Source: Cepaea nemoralis (taxonomy: Eukaryota > Mollusca > Gastropoda > Stylommatophora > Helicidae). Taken from it: a DNA stretch of 64,000 bases. Made by a program: the position numbers and the translations under genes. Below, piece after piece: positions 34,287 to 43,894 of the stretch; positions within the stretch are counted from its first letter, which is position 1, and the number at the start of each line of letters is the position of its first letter. The notes under the pieces were generated by a model that was not told where the DNA came from, ran no database searches, and saw nothing but the letters and a program-made list of their open reading frames with translations. Location: contig JACEFZ010021782.1 in the NCBI GenBank assembly GCA_014155875.1, positions 256,001 through 320,000 on the forward strand. The letters are read 5' to 3'.

Positions 34287-34433
34287 CTTTACCCGGTTCA
34301 CCCTGTTAAAATAGACCGTCTGACTTGTCATAGAGAATTTTCATCGACTATTATTCGGAGATAAGTTCTGTTCAAAGCAGGCCACAGGATGGTGATGACC
34401 TTAATCAATTGTGAAATCAAACGAAACAGCATC

Positions 34434-35060
34434 TCATCTCATCTCATCTCATCTCATCTCATCTCATCTTATTCCTCCTGTACCTTGCGGTGAAGGATAA
34501 ACAGCGGGAGGGTACCCGTTTATGTACTTCATACATCGAGATTTCCATGGACTGTGTTATTCCCTCTGTCCGTCGTTTGCGCGGTCGGCCTTCTCTTCTG
34601 GTTCCGTTTGGTATGTAATCATTGCTTGTTGTTGTATACTGTTAGTTGGTAGCCTAGTTATAATGCCGCACCATTTAAATTGATGTTGTCTAACTAAATC
34701 TATCGTTGCTATAACCCCCACTGTAGTTCCTGATTTCACCATTTCTGATCTTCTCACTTCTTGATACACTGGGTAGTCTTCTGTGGAATCTTATGTCCTT
34801 TGGTGTACGTTTTTGTTTCCTGTCATTGTCCAGGGTTTGGCATTATTAGCCTATAATTGGTAGGAAGCTTGTGTTGTAGAGTGCTTTTTTAGTGTCTACT
34901 GATACATGTTTGTTCTTTAGTATTGGTACAATTTGTCCAGTGTATTTGATTTGTCTTATTGCATCTATTTTCGATCTCGCCTTCTGATTTACCAATTGAT
35001 GATATTATACTTCTTAAGTACTTGAAGCTCTTTACTTGTTTCAGTGAGTGTTCTTTTAGA
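34434..35060 (-). mobile_element. LINE-D 3' half
   Basis: It starts with a CATCT tail of about eight units. The minus strand encodes LINE-D closing sequence: SFKYLRSI, STLQHKLPTNYRL, relics of RDIRFHRRLPSVSRSEKI, and HQFKWCGIITRLPTNSIQQQ. It is the longest LINE-D copy here and useful for defining the family. Confidence 0.82.
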
Positions 35061-35564
35061 TAAATCTTTGTTGTTTTTCTCTACTTTGGTTATACAACGA
35101 AACATAAAACTTCTAATATATATGTCGGTAAACTGTGTGTATGACTTGTTCATACCAGGATAGAAGAGGAGAGGCGAAGAGTGTGTGCATGCTCATACAT
35201 CATCAAAAACTAAATGTGGACACGATGATGATAATTCTTTATTCCCACACTGACAAATCTCAGAATTCCATCCATTGCTCAATGACGGCTGTGCAAAATC
35301 CTCTTTGTAAACAGCTTTCTCATGTGTGAAATAATGAACAGAAAGAGTAAATCGATGAGTGATTAAGGTTTTCGGAGAATAATGGATAAGCTGGTGTTTA
35401 ACTAGAAGAGGGAGAAAAAAACACAAAATAGCGGGTTGTGTTAGTAACAGAGCAAGTCAGGTCTTAGTCAGATACTACCTGCTTTCTGTTAGCGCCAAAT
35501 GTTGGGCGGCGCTCACCAAACCCGACACCCCCATATTCTGTCAATGAATAGCATGCGCTCTTAA
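35061..35564. other. Unassigned sequence
   Basis: No gene or repeat family recognised. Confidence 0.4.
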
Positions 35565-35830
35565 ACTTCCGGTGTGCTGATGTCGAGTAACGGGTTCAAC
35601 CACTACACTGGTCGGTTGTATTAAAATGTTGATTTCTCGTCCTTGACTTGGGGATGTAAATTAAAAGTACCTCAGAAGTCGGGGTGGTTTGCCTGATGGC
35701 GAAGGACACTGGTAATAGGAAAATTTAAATCACACGCAAAATCAGTCCAGTGAACTAGAAGAAATAACACGTGTCTGGTCTACGCTTGAGTTCAAAGCGA
35801 GCAAACGCAAAAATAATTTCCCTGTAATTT
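35565..35830 (+). mobile_element. SINE family 3 copy
   Basis: CCGGTGTGCTGATGTCGAGT, GGGTTCAACCACTACACTGG, TTGACTTGGGGATGTAAATT, TGATGGCGAAGGACACTGGT and a 3' region with GAGTTCAAAGCGAGCAAACG. Almost collinear with 46995-47235. Confidence 0.85.
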
Positions 35831-35839
35831 ATTTGTTCC

Positions 35840-35960
35840 TCCATACTAGTCACATGACCCCAAAGGGTCCAGACCACATCTGCGGCTTTATCGTGCACCA
35901 ATACCGCACCTAGCGGTGCAGATACAGCCAATCTGTCCTCGTAGTCGTGTCTCAACACAC
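35840..35960 (-). mobile_element. LINE-I RNase H remnant
   Basis: The minus strand reads HDYEDRLAVSAPLGAVLVHD then KAADVVWTLWGHVTSMEEQ. It matches the stretch just after the NEQADRLAG motif of the RNase H fragment near 45060-45230. Small and decayed. Confidence 0.6.
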
Positions 35961-36001
35961 CAGCTTATATGTTCATCTCATCTCATCTTGTTCCTCTTGT
36001 A

Positions 36002-36254
36002 CAGGGTGTATTTTTAATGACTGGGGTTTTGAAAATATTGCCGTTCCTAGTTTTGTACTTACCTTTTATGTTGCATGAACTCCACAGAAGCCCATAAGCG
36101 GGCACTCTCACGCTGTTTATACTTCACCTCGACACCGCAAGTTACAAGAGGAACATGATGAGATGAAATGAGATGAGAACTCCACAGAGGGTGAATACAA
36201 AACTTGGAACGGCAATATTTTCAAAAACCCCACAGTCATTTAAAATACATCCTA
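36002..36254. mobile_element. Palindromic MITE with TA target duplication, itself interrupted
   Basis: Ends are CAGGGTGTATTTTTAATGAC and GTCATTTAAAATACATCCTA, with TA on both sides (36000-36001, 36255-36256). The interior is a large hairpin (GAAAATATTGCCGTTCCTAG against GGAACGGCAATATTTTC). It matches the uninterrupted copy at 41503-41656. A LINE-D 3' end sits inside it. Confidence 0.88.
36088..36177 (+). mobile_element. LINE-D 3' end inserted in the MITE, 10-bp TSD
   Basis: AAGCCCATAAGCGGGCACTC to GATGAGATGAAATGAGATGAG, a 90-bp 5'-truncated LINE-D. It is flanked by AACTCCACAG at 36078-36087 and 36178-36187, an exact duplication of MITE sequence. Confidence 0.93.
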
Positions 36255-36764
36255 TACATTGCGGTGTCTATGAAGCATAAACAGCGGGAGAGTGTCCGTT
36301 TATGGGCTTCATGTATCGAGATTCACATTGGACTGTTATTCCTTCTGTCCATCGCTTATATGGTCGGCCTGTTCTTCTGCTTCCATTTGGTCTGTACATC
36401 ATTGCTTGTTGTGGTATACTGTTAGTTGGTAAGCTAGTTATATGGCCAAACCATTTAACTTACTGTTTTCTAATGATATCTATCTAGCTCTTCTATAACC
36501 CCCACTTTAGTCCTGATTTCTTTACTTCTTCATTTTTCTCTTCTTGATACGTTGAGTATGCTTCTCAGGAATCTCATTTCTGTTGTTGTAATTTTTCTTT
36601 TCTCTTTGTCTGCTTATATGTTGGCCAATAACAATTTGAGACTATACCATATACACAGTTCATTTCTAAGCATGTAGAAAATGGTCCTTCATTTCCCAAG
36701 AACATTGAAAATAAAATCCATGCTTACTTTAGTTTATATGATGTTTCAATTGTTTTCTTTTCAG

Positions 36765-37020
36765 ATTAGATGTTTCACTTTTTCATGAACGCACCATGAT
36801 GACCAGGGGCCTCTCATCTCGTGGGAAGCGACAGGCCAAGAACTTGATCAACTGTTGATTGGCAACAGAAGAGGGAGAGTTAGGCTCTCAGCGCGGTCAT
36901 CGCCTAGTCTAGGAGCTGAACTTGTGACAAGTGCTGGACAATCATGGGGGAGTTTACTGCTAACAGTGGATTGGATCGCTGGGTCTGTCCAAATGACAGA
37001 CAGCTCTCATTACGAGCCAA
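36765..37020 (+). CDS. RPH3A: Rabphilin-3A orthologue, first coding exon (ATG 36944)
   Basis: Rabphilin is a Rab3/Rab27 effector on secretory and synaptic vesicles. The exon follows a pyrimidine-rich acceptor (TTTTCTTTTCAG, ends 36764) and ends before GTGAGT at 37021. Coding begins at ATG 36944, the first in frame after a TGA at 36917, in good context (ATCATGG). It gives MGEFTANSGLDRWVCPNDRQ then LSLRA plus two bases of a Lys codon. W-V-C-P-N-D-R-Q is the conserved rabphilin N-terminal signature (seen in fly and mammal proteins). Upstream 36765-36943 is 5' UTR with a short uORF at 36797. An acceptor here implies an earlier non-coding exon. The AA|A split codon joins exactly with 46610. Confidence 0.9.
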
Positions 37021-37194
37021 GTGAGTGGGTATTTACTGCTATTTCTGACTTGCCTTTTAAGAGCTTAGGGAAAGAAGGTATTTGAAAATCGTCTGTAACC
37101 TTTTTTGGAAACGTCTTTAAGAACATTGTCAGTTGATGTGCTTTTATTCTTATTGATGTGTCTGTATTCATTTTTAAAAATACATTATTCACGG

Positions 37195-37325
37195 GAAACG
37201 AAAGGTTCGTTCAGAAATCAATAGCAAACTACTGAATGTAAACTTGCCAAGAAGTCACAAACAGCCAAAAACAAATGTTGGAGTTGACTGCGACGTCCTG
37301 TAAACTATATGCAAATAACTAACAT
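37195..37325 (+). mobile_element. SINE family 2 tail
   Basis: GTTCAGAAATCAATAGCAAA, CTTGCCAAGAAGTCACAAAC and GACTGCGACGTCCTGTAAAC. A 5'-truncated copy in intron 1. Confidence 0.8.
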
Positions 37326-37369
37326 GGAAGATAAATTAAACTGATTTGGTTGATGCACCCATTGTCTTA

Positions 37370-37540
37370 GTTACACCCACCGTAAGTTGATTAGAGAAAT
37401 GTGGCGTTTAAAGTCAAGATGTTCCGGACACATTACACAAAGAAATACACTTGATAAGTTAGTTACAACTGGAAAGATTGATGGAAACAGAGCAAGATAT
37501 AGACTCAGAGATAAGTATTTCGTAACAGTGTATTCCCTTA
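37370..37540 (+). mobile_element. LINE-B fragment
   Basis: It encodes KLIREMWRLKSRCSGHI and DKLVTTGKIDGNRARYR, parallel to NRKLIREIRRRLSKFFGHIM in the 48596-49725 copy. It leads into the left arm of the fold-back element. Confidence 0.7.
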
Positions 37541-37544
37541 GTAA

Positions 37545-38525
37545 ATTTAAACAAAGAAGCCACAAATAATATGTTGCAAGATTTATTGCCTGGCATATTT
37601 CGCTGCATCTCGTCAGGTGCACACTGCACAGCTGTATATGATATAAAGTGAATGCAGCGATCAGATGTTTTACGTTATAACAATACCTGTGACGGTGTTC
37701 TCATTGTTTGTATATGATATAAAGTGAATGCAGCGATCAGATGTTTCATGTTATAACAATACCTGTGACGGTGTTCTCATTGTTTGTATATGATATAAAG
37801 TGAATGCAGCGATCAGATGTTTCATGTTATAACAATACCTGTGACGGTGTTCTCATTGTTTATATATGATATAAAGTGAATGCAGCGATCAGATGTTTTA
37901 CGTTATAACAATACCTGTGACGGTGTTCTCATTGTTTGTATATGATATAAAGTGAATGCAGCGATCAGATGTTTCATGTTATAACAATACCTGTGACGGT
38001 GTTTCTCATTGTTTATATATGATATAAGTGAATGCAGCGATCAGATGTTTCATGTTATAACAATACCTGTGACGGTGTTCTCATTGTTTATATATGATAT
38101 AAAGTGAATGCAGCGATCAGATGTTTCACGTTATAGCAATACCTGTGACGGTGTTCTCATTGTTTATATATGATATAAAGTGAATGCAGCGATCAGATGT
38201 TTCATGTTATAACAATACCTGTGACGGTGTTCTCATTGTTTATATATGATATAAAGTGAATGCAGCGATCAGATGTTTCATGTTATAACAATACCTGTGA
38301 CGGTGTTCTCATTGTTTATATATGATATAAAGTGAATGCAGCGGTCAGATGTTTCACGTTATAACAATACCTGTGACGGTGTTCTCATTGTTTCCGCTTA
38401 AGTATTAATCATTTATTCACTTCATGTAATATATAACTCTGCATTATGCACCTGATGAGATGCAGCGAAATATGGCAGGCAATAAATCGTGCAACATATT
38501 GTTCGCGGCTTGCGTGTTTAAAGAG
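37545..38525. mobile_element. Fold-back element: ~80-90 bp inverted arms around a 76-bp minisatellite
   Basis: Left arm near 37545-37633 (AATATGTTGCAAGATTTATT, GCCTGGCATATTTCGCTGCA, CTCGTCAGGTGCA) is the imperfect reverse complement of 38446-38525. Between them (37635-38393) lie about ten copies of a 76-bp unit (TATATGATATAAAGTGAATG, CAGCGATCAGATGTTTCATG, TTATAACAATACCTGTGACG, GTGTTCTCATTGTT). Some Helitron-derived and MITE families of molluscs carry central tandem arrays; I cannot assign this one to a named family. Confidence 0.85.
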
Positions 38526-38529
38526 GTAG

Positions 38530-38618
38530 TACCCGGATTGCTTGACTGCGTGGGACAAGCAAGACTCTGGTGTTTGCACAAGCTTATCGGCATTGCACAT
38601 GATTATGTTAATTCCTCT
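38530..38618 (+). mobile_element. LINE-B 3' terminus before the TTC tract
   Basis: ACCCGGATTGCTTGACTGCG, AAGCTTATCGGCATTGCACA, TGATTATGTTAATTCCTCTG matches 42330-42480, which also runs into a TTC tract. Confidence 0.65.
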
Positions 38619-38619
38619 G

Positions 38620-38850
38620 CACAATTTCTTCTTCTTCTTCTTCTTCTTCTTCTTCTTCTTCTTCTTCTTCTTCTTCTTCTTCTTCTTCTTCTTCTTCTTC
38701 TTCTTCTTCTTCTTCTTCTTCTTCTTCTTCTTCTTCTTCTTCTTTTTCTTATATCTGCTTCTTCTTCTGCTTCTTCCTCCTTCTTTTTCTCCTCTTATTC
38801 CTCCTACTCCTCCTCCTTCTTCTTTCTCACTCCGACTGATAGAAGCAGTA
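38620..38850. repeat. (TTC)n microsatellite
   Basis: About 125 bp of pure TTC followed by degenerate TTC/TCC to about 38825. As a polypurine-polypyrimidine tract it could form triplex DNA. The long Leu or Phe frames over it are artefacts. Confidence 0.97.
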
Positions 38851-39124
38851 ATTAGTTTCAGGTTGATAGCAACAGCGTACAGGTTTTATTAGAATGAAGT
38901 CGATTGGTGCCGTATTTGTTTCAATTCATTACTTATACAGGGTTATTCCTCTAGAACGATCAGCTTTACTTCAACGATGACTTCTCGTTCAGAAAGCAAT
39001 GGCAAACTACTGAAAGTAAGCTCGCATAGTAAATCGACCTAGGTGTTTGGGTTGATCGCAGCGTCACGCAAAGAACATACAACATGAGCTGTTTTAAGTA
39101 AGGTGAATCGGTACAGCTGTCTTT

Positions 39125-39760
39125 AGTACAAGTCATAACATCCCACGAAAGACGAAGGGATGAGAACACTAATCGCTCTGGCAAAGTTGGCCTATTGCAC
39201 GATGGAAAACAATATGTCATTGTCATCTACTGTACATTGCAGTGTAGGACAGGGGGAGGAGAGGGGGGCGGTTGTCTAGAGTCTGAGGGATTAAGACCGC
39301 TTGCCTAGTTCGAGGATTTGAACCTGGGTCTCCCGAAGAAAAACGCAACATTTTTAGCCAGTGGGCCAGCGTTCCTGTAACTAATTTTTTAAAAACAACA
39401 ACAACAACTGTTTTTTGCAATGAGGAAATGAGTATTGAAGTGCTATAAAGTAAAGTATACTATAGTATACGTGTCAAGTATGGACAATTAGCAGACAAGC
39501 TGAGAAATACCTAGAGGTAGTGGAAATGTGGTGTCTGTGGAAACTGCAAAGTTTATCCTAGGGGGATCGAAATACGAAACACAGTTCTCCAAGAAACAAA
39601 CGAACAGTATAGATTAATTTTTTTTTAAAAGAGATGTAAAGTGTGAAGATTATTTAGTACGTAATCGGGAGAAATAAACTGAACAACTTGGTAACAGCTG
39701 ACAAAATTGGTAGAAACGAAAATAAAATGAAAGAAGAGATAAATTGGCCAAATCATAACT
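39125..39760 (+). mobile_element. LINE-B fragment split by a SINE
   Basis: TRIALAKLAYCTMENNM-type codons (39150-39235) correspond to IRIAMAKVAFCKMEN of the 44325-44846 copy. After the SINE, AEKYLEVVEMWCLWKLQ and NKLNNLVTADKIGRNENK continue the same protein. Heavily decayed. A SINE family 2 tail precedes it at 38985-39065. Confidence 0.65.
39245..39390 (-). mobile_element. tRNA-derived SINE inserted in LINE-B
   Basis: The minus strand has AACGCTGGCCCACTGGCTAA (A-box region) and GGGAGACCCAGGTTCAAATC (B box GGTTCAAATCC). Related to SINE family 4. Confidence 0.65.
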
Positions 39761-40680
39761 ATTGCTTTACACGGAGAGAGATACGATGAACCAGTCTTGA
39801 ACCTTTCATAGAGATGATACGCCAGGCTGTTGTTTCCTGTTGGCAATCGACAAAACACGACCGGATCTTGCCTTGAAAGTTGACTGTAAACATTGTATTT
39901 CATGTGGTCATTGTTTTATTTTGATCATTTTTTCCATGACAGAAACTTTCCTAGAAGTTTTTGCGAAGTCTTAAGTTCATAAGTTTTCTGATCCTGACGT
40001 CATCTATATGGATGGCTTTGTGCTAAAAGACAAAAACAGTGTCATAGAGGAGATTAATGTGTAGTGCAGGAGAGCCTGGCATATGATACCACAACATCTA
40101 GTCTGAGGATCGAGGCCGGATAAACAACACACACTGAACGGACTCTCAGAACATGTTGAGTAGGGTGTTTAGCTTGTCTGCCCCTGATCAACCTCTGATA
40201 TATCAACTGGTTATATTTGGAGTGGTGGTTAGGCGTGTCAGTTCTGGTTGTATTGATATATCAGCTACTACTAGCACGATTAACGAGAGATGTGGTAGAG
40301 AAATATAGTGAGAGAAGATTCGAGAAATATGTTAAACATGGTGCATACGCCGGACATTTCGTATACAACAACCTTTGTGGAGAACACCAGAATCACGTCT
40401 AATAAGAGTATCATTATAAGTTACAACACACAATATAACGACACCAAAATAACAGGATTTAAAAAAAAAAAAAAAGAAATTGGTGAAGAACTGGTGCTTG
40501 ATTTCTTCGGATAACAATAATATCCAGTAGTTTCGGTGTAAATATGGACATTGTCAGACCGAGAAAGATAGAAGTAAATGTGGACATTTATATGGACATA
40601 ACATGACAAGAGAAGGAAGGCTGGTCAAAAGTAAAGTAATCAGAAGCAAGATAAACATTGTCTAACCGGAAATCCACATA
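39761..40680. other. Unassigned intronic sequence
   Basis: No repeat family or ORF recognised in this part of intron 1, apart from a 15-base A run near 40461-40474. Confidence 0.4.
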
Positions 40681-40684
40681 ATTA

Positions 40685-41290
40685 TTAATTCCATCTGGTT
40701 GGCCACATACCATTGCGATAATTAAGTGGCTGTCCATTTTTAGTCTCCCGGACTGTCCGAATAACCTGATTTAATATTAGTAACATACGCATAAACAACC
40801 CCCTTATGAACAAGGAAAGTGAAATGATGGGAAACAGGTGTTGTGTGATATCCCTCAGATGTGGCCTGAATCGGTCCGCTATACTACCTACCCCCAGTCT
40901 GTTTAATATATACTTCACGTCATATCTCTTGCAAGTTACAAGGTTGCGAGTTGTGCGCGAAAACGAGTCTTTTAAGTAAAACTTACATTTGGGAAATTTA
41001 ATTGACTGTGTCAAGACAACCTTAATCACGCGTAAGCCACTTTTGAATGTACACAAAAGTGAGAGAACGGTAGGAAAGCGACTGTGGACAAGCAGGTATC
41101 TGAAGTATTAACCACAACAGTGGGCCATCTGGGACCATATCTCGAGTGACTTGATCTGATCTTAGAATATGCAAGTAACAGAAGAAGATATGTTTGATGG
41201 CTATAAAATGTGGGTGAAATACGAGGATAAGCTTGGGTTGGTTATAAGGAGGTTGCGTTTCCTCATTTCCGTGTTCAAAGTCATTCATTG
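40685..41290 (-). mobile_element. Second Penelope-like fragment, GIY-YIG end
   Basis: The minus strand encodes YNQPKLILVFHPHFIAIKHI and LRSDQVTRDMVPDGP, then KFPKCKFYLKDSFSRTTRNL, CKRYDVKYI, RLGVGSIADRFRPHLRDI and an NYRNGMWPTR-type close. These are the RT-to-endonuclease linker and GIY-YIG region of Penelope-like elements, broken by frameshifts and only distantly like the copy at 11781-14900. Confidence 0.75.
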
Positions 41291-41502
41291 CTTTACCCTT
41301 TTGAGCCGATGAAAATCTGTAGACAAGACGTTCTCAGGGTATTTACGTCTGCGTAAGAAATCGAAATTTGTGATGGGGCCTCTCCAAGGATGTCGTTGTC
41401 GTCCTGTCAAATTCGACGTAAGCTAAGCAGCTGTGAATGTGCGATCGAATCTTAATAGCTTCTGAAAAGAGAGGAACTGTGGAGAAGAAAATCGTGGTTG
41501 TA

Positions 41503-41656
41503 CAGGGTGTATTTTTAATGACTGCAATGTTTGAAAATATTGCCGGTCCAAGTTGTGTATTTACCTATTATGTTGGATGAACTTTACAGAGGGTGAATAC
41601 AAAACTTGGACCGACAATATTTTCAAACACTGCACAGTCATTAAAGATACACCCTG
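41503..41656. mobile_element. Intact palindromic MITE with TA target duplication
   Basis: 154 bp, from CAGGGTGTATTTTTAATGAC to TCATTAAAGATACACCCTG, flanked by TA at 41501-41502 and 41657-41658. The halves pair along nearly their whole length (GAAAATATTGCCGGTCCAAG against CTTGGACCGACAATATTTTC). TA duplication points to Tc1/mariner-type mobilisation. Confidence 0.9.
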
Positions 41657-41674
41657 TATAATAAGTTTATAACT

Positions 41675-42200
41675 GACGGAATTGTGGCGAAGGGGTTGCG
41701 AATGCAGTTCGTAATCCCACACAACGCGTTTGAAAACACAGCTGCAGGCGATTTGGAAGCAGGCCGCCTTGTGCTAGTTCTCATACAATGGTATGAGTTA
41801 CGGCCGTTCAGAAAGCACTGGCAAACTACTGAATGTAAACTTGCCAAGAAATCACAAATGCCCACATACTTAGAAATGCTGGGGTTGACTGCGACGTGAT
41901 GTGAAGAAAAAAAAAGTCGTTTAAAAGTGGACAGGGTCGACTTCATTTCACCGGGATTTTTTATCCCATATGGCTCGGTCTATTTCCGCAGCCCGTAAAG
42001 CGTCGCACAAAGCACGAACTCCGTAGCTCTAGCGACGACCCACAGGAGTCTCCGAAAAATTTCACTCATAAACGAAGGACGCGGCCCGGAATCGAACCCA
42101 CAACCTTCGGAACCCGAGTCAAACGGCTTGACCACTTCGCCACGGAGACTCCCTATAAATAGTGTGTATAGACGTGATGTAAAGAATAAGCAACTAACAT
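41675..42200 (+). mobile_element. SINE family 2 copy, split by a family 1 SINE
   Basis: 41675-41907 carries the whole family 2 body to GACTGCGACGTGATGTGAAGA. The last bases, GACGTGATGTAAAGAATAAG, reappear at 42171 after the inserted SINE. Confidence 0.85.
41908..42170 (-). mobile_element. SINE family 1 copy with ~15-bp TSD
   Basis: The minus strand runs from GGGAGTCTCCGTGGCGAAGT (A-box region) and GTGGGTTCGATTCCGGGCCG (B box) to a GTCGACCCTGTCCACTTTTA end and an A/T tail. The flanks GACGTGATGTGAAGAA (41892-41907) and GACGTGATGTAAAGAA (42171-42186) are a duplication with one difference. Confidence 0.9.
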
Positions 42201-42329
42201 TAAACTTATAACAAACAGAGGTAGTGAGAGTTGCGGTTAATGGTGGTGATTGTGAGAGCGAGGACATTGACAGAGATCGCGGAAACTTGTCAAGTAATTG
42301 TACTGTATGTGTACAAGTTCCGACTTTTG

Positions 42330-42480
42330 TGTTTACAGAGATAAGTACCCGGATTGTTGGACTACCTGGCATATCCGGGACAGGAACGCAGACTTGATCA
42401 AAGACTCTAGTGTTTGTACAGGTTGGCGAGCCATGACCTCGCACGCTTATCGGCATTGCACGTGATGATGATAATTCCTT
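42330..42480 (+). mobile_element. LINE-B 3' end
   Basis: GGTTGGCGAGCCATGACCTC, GCACGCTTATCGGCATTGCA, then GTGATGATGATAATTCC. Same ending as 49660-49725, and followed by a TTC tract as at 38620. Confidence 0.7.
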
Positions 42481-42495
42481 TACAAAAGGTGGTGT

Positions 42496-42572
42496 TCTTC
42501 TTCTTCTTCTTCTTCTTCTTCTTCTTCTTCTTCTTCTTCTTCTTCTTCTTCTTCTTCTCCTCCTCCTCCTCC
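42496..42572. repeat. (TTC)n microsatellite
   Basis: TTC tract grading into TCC and a C run. Confidence 0.96.
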
Positions 42573-42699
42573 CCCCCTCCCGTAAAACTTGTGAATAAAG
42601 TTAATAAATCGGCTAAGCTTCTACTCATTTCCAGCAATGTGGCCAATAGCAACATCCATACATCGTCGGCATAATAAAGAAATGGGACCATTATATCAC

Positions 42700-43149
42700 T
42701 GTTGGGTCAGATACTCCAATAAACAGAAGAAAATGGTTTGGTCTCATTTTCGTGTCCATGGCAGCACCACTGACTTCCTCAGGGTAATTACCATTGCACT
42801 TGAATGGGTTTAATGTGAGAACCAATCAGGAAGTCTCAGGAGAGAACGGGTGTGAATGAATGGATCTGTGCGTTGATTAAGGAGGTTGATTTAAGGCCGT
42901 AAGACCATTAGACTGGGGAGTGGAGGTATAAAGAGAATATACATTAGATAGAAGAAAGTTGAAGAGAACTGGGGGAAACTAGATGTATGGTATCTTTAAT
43001 GAATGTGGGGAGGGACTTGTGACTAGAAATTGAGAAATGTTGTAAACAACCAAATGAATTAAATATAAAATTTAAAAAAAAAAATGTAGTCTATCTTTAT
43101 TACCAAGTAAACGGTCATGGGAAATTTGTCACTTTCTTTGTTACTCTGA
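42700..43149. other. Unassigned intronic sequence
   Basis: Nothing recognised. Confidence 0.4.
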
Positions 43150-43385
43150 ATCATTAGTTTCAGGAGTACCTTGTCGCTGTTTCTTGGCAGCCAACTGGGA
43201 CCCTTTCTACACCAAGAAACTATCAAGGTATATTTGTCGCTTCCATTGCTGGAGAATCTTTCTGAAGTGGGCCATCGTGTTATCATTCATCAGGTGTACT
43301 GCCATGTTAGCAACAAGTTTTTTTTGGATTGTTCACAATGAAGTCTACGACGTCTGCCCACTTGCTGCAAATTTCTTTAATCCTG
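43150..43385 (-). mobile_element. pogo/Tigger-like transposase C-terminal remnant
   Basis: The minus strand reads ARIKEICSKWADVVDFIVNN, then MAVHLMNDNTMAHFRKILQQ and WKRQIYLDSFLV. The H-F-R-x-L-x-x-R/W-x-x-Q-x-x-L-D-x-F-L pattern closes many pogo/Tigger transposases. Stops follow. No other domain remains. Confidence 0.55.
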
Positions 43386-43391
43386 GCAGTT

Positions 43392-43403
43392 GATATATAT
43401 ATA

Positions 43404-43480
<77 letters not shown>
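43392..43480. repeat. (TA)n microsatellite, left of a SINE
   Basis: About 85 bp of TA. Confidence 0.97.
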
Positions 43481-43481
<1 letters not shown>

Positions 43482-43483
<2 letters not shown>

Positions 43484-43718
43484 GAGCAGTCTCTGTGTCG
43501 AAGAGGTCAAGCCGTTTGACTCGTCCTCCGAAGGTTGTGGGTTCGATTCCGGGCCGCACCTTTCCGTTTACGAGTTAAATGTTTCGGATACTCCTGTGGG
43601 TCGTCGCTAAAAGCTACGGAGTTCGTGCTTTGTGCGACGCTTTCCGCTCTGCAGAAAGGGACAGAGCCATATGGGATAAAACCCGGTGCGATGAAGTCGA
43701 CCCTGTCGACTTTTAAGC

Positions 43719-43725
<7 letters not shown>
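43482..43725 (+). mobile_element. SINE family 1 copy between two (TA)n tracts
   Basis: GTCTCTGTGTCGAAGAGGTC, GTGGGTTCGATTCCGGGCCG, GTGGGTCGTCGCTAAAAGCT, GGGACAGAGCCATATGGGAT and GTCGACCCTGTCGACTTTTA. Complete copy; this and the reverse copy at 41908-42170 define the 3' end. Confidence 0.9.

Positions 43726-43809
<84 letters not shown>
43726..43809. repeat. (TA)n microsatellite, right of a SINE
   Basis: About 84 bp of TA, directly after the SINE end. Confidence 0.97.
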
Positions 43810-43811
<2 letters not shown>

Positions 43812-43894
43812 CGGATGATGATGCTGGTAGTCAGCACGATAATGATAATGAAGAAATCAGGAGCCTTGCAATGTGATCAGCTTCAAACAATTAG

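Larger units (their letters stand above)
35975..36600 (-). mobile_element. LINE-D 3' part, split by a MITE
   Basis: The CATCTCATCTCATCTTGTTCCTCTTG tail region (35975-36001) and the continuing body (36257-36600: GCATAAACAGCGGGAGAGTG, GTCCATCGCTTATATGGTCG) are adjacent in other LINE-D copies. Here the MITE 36002-36254 separates them. Confidence 0.85.
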
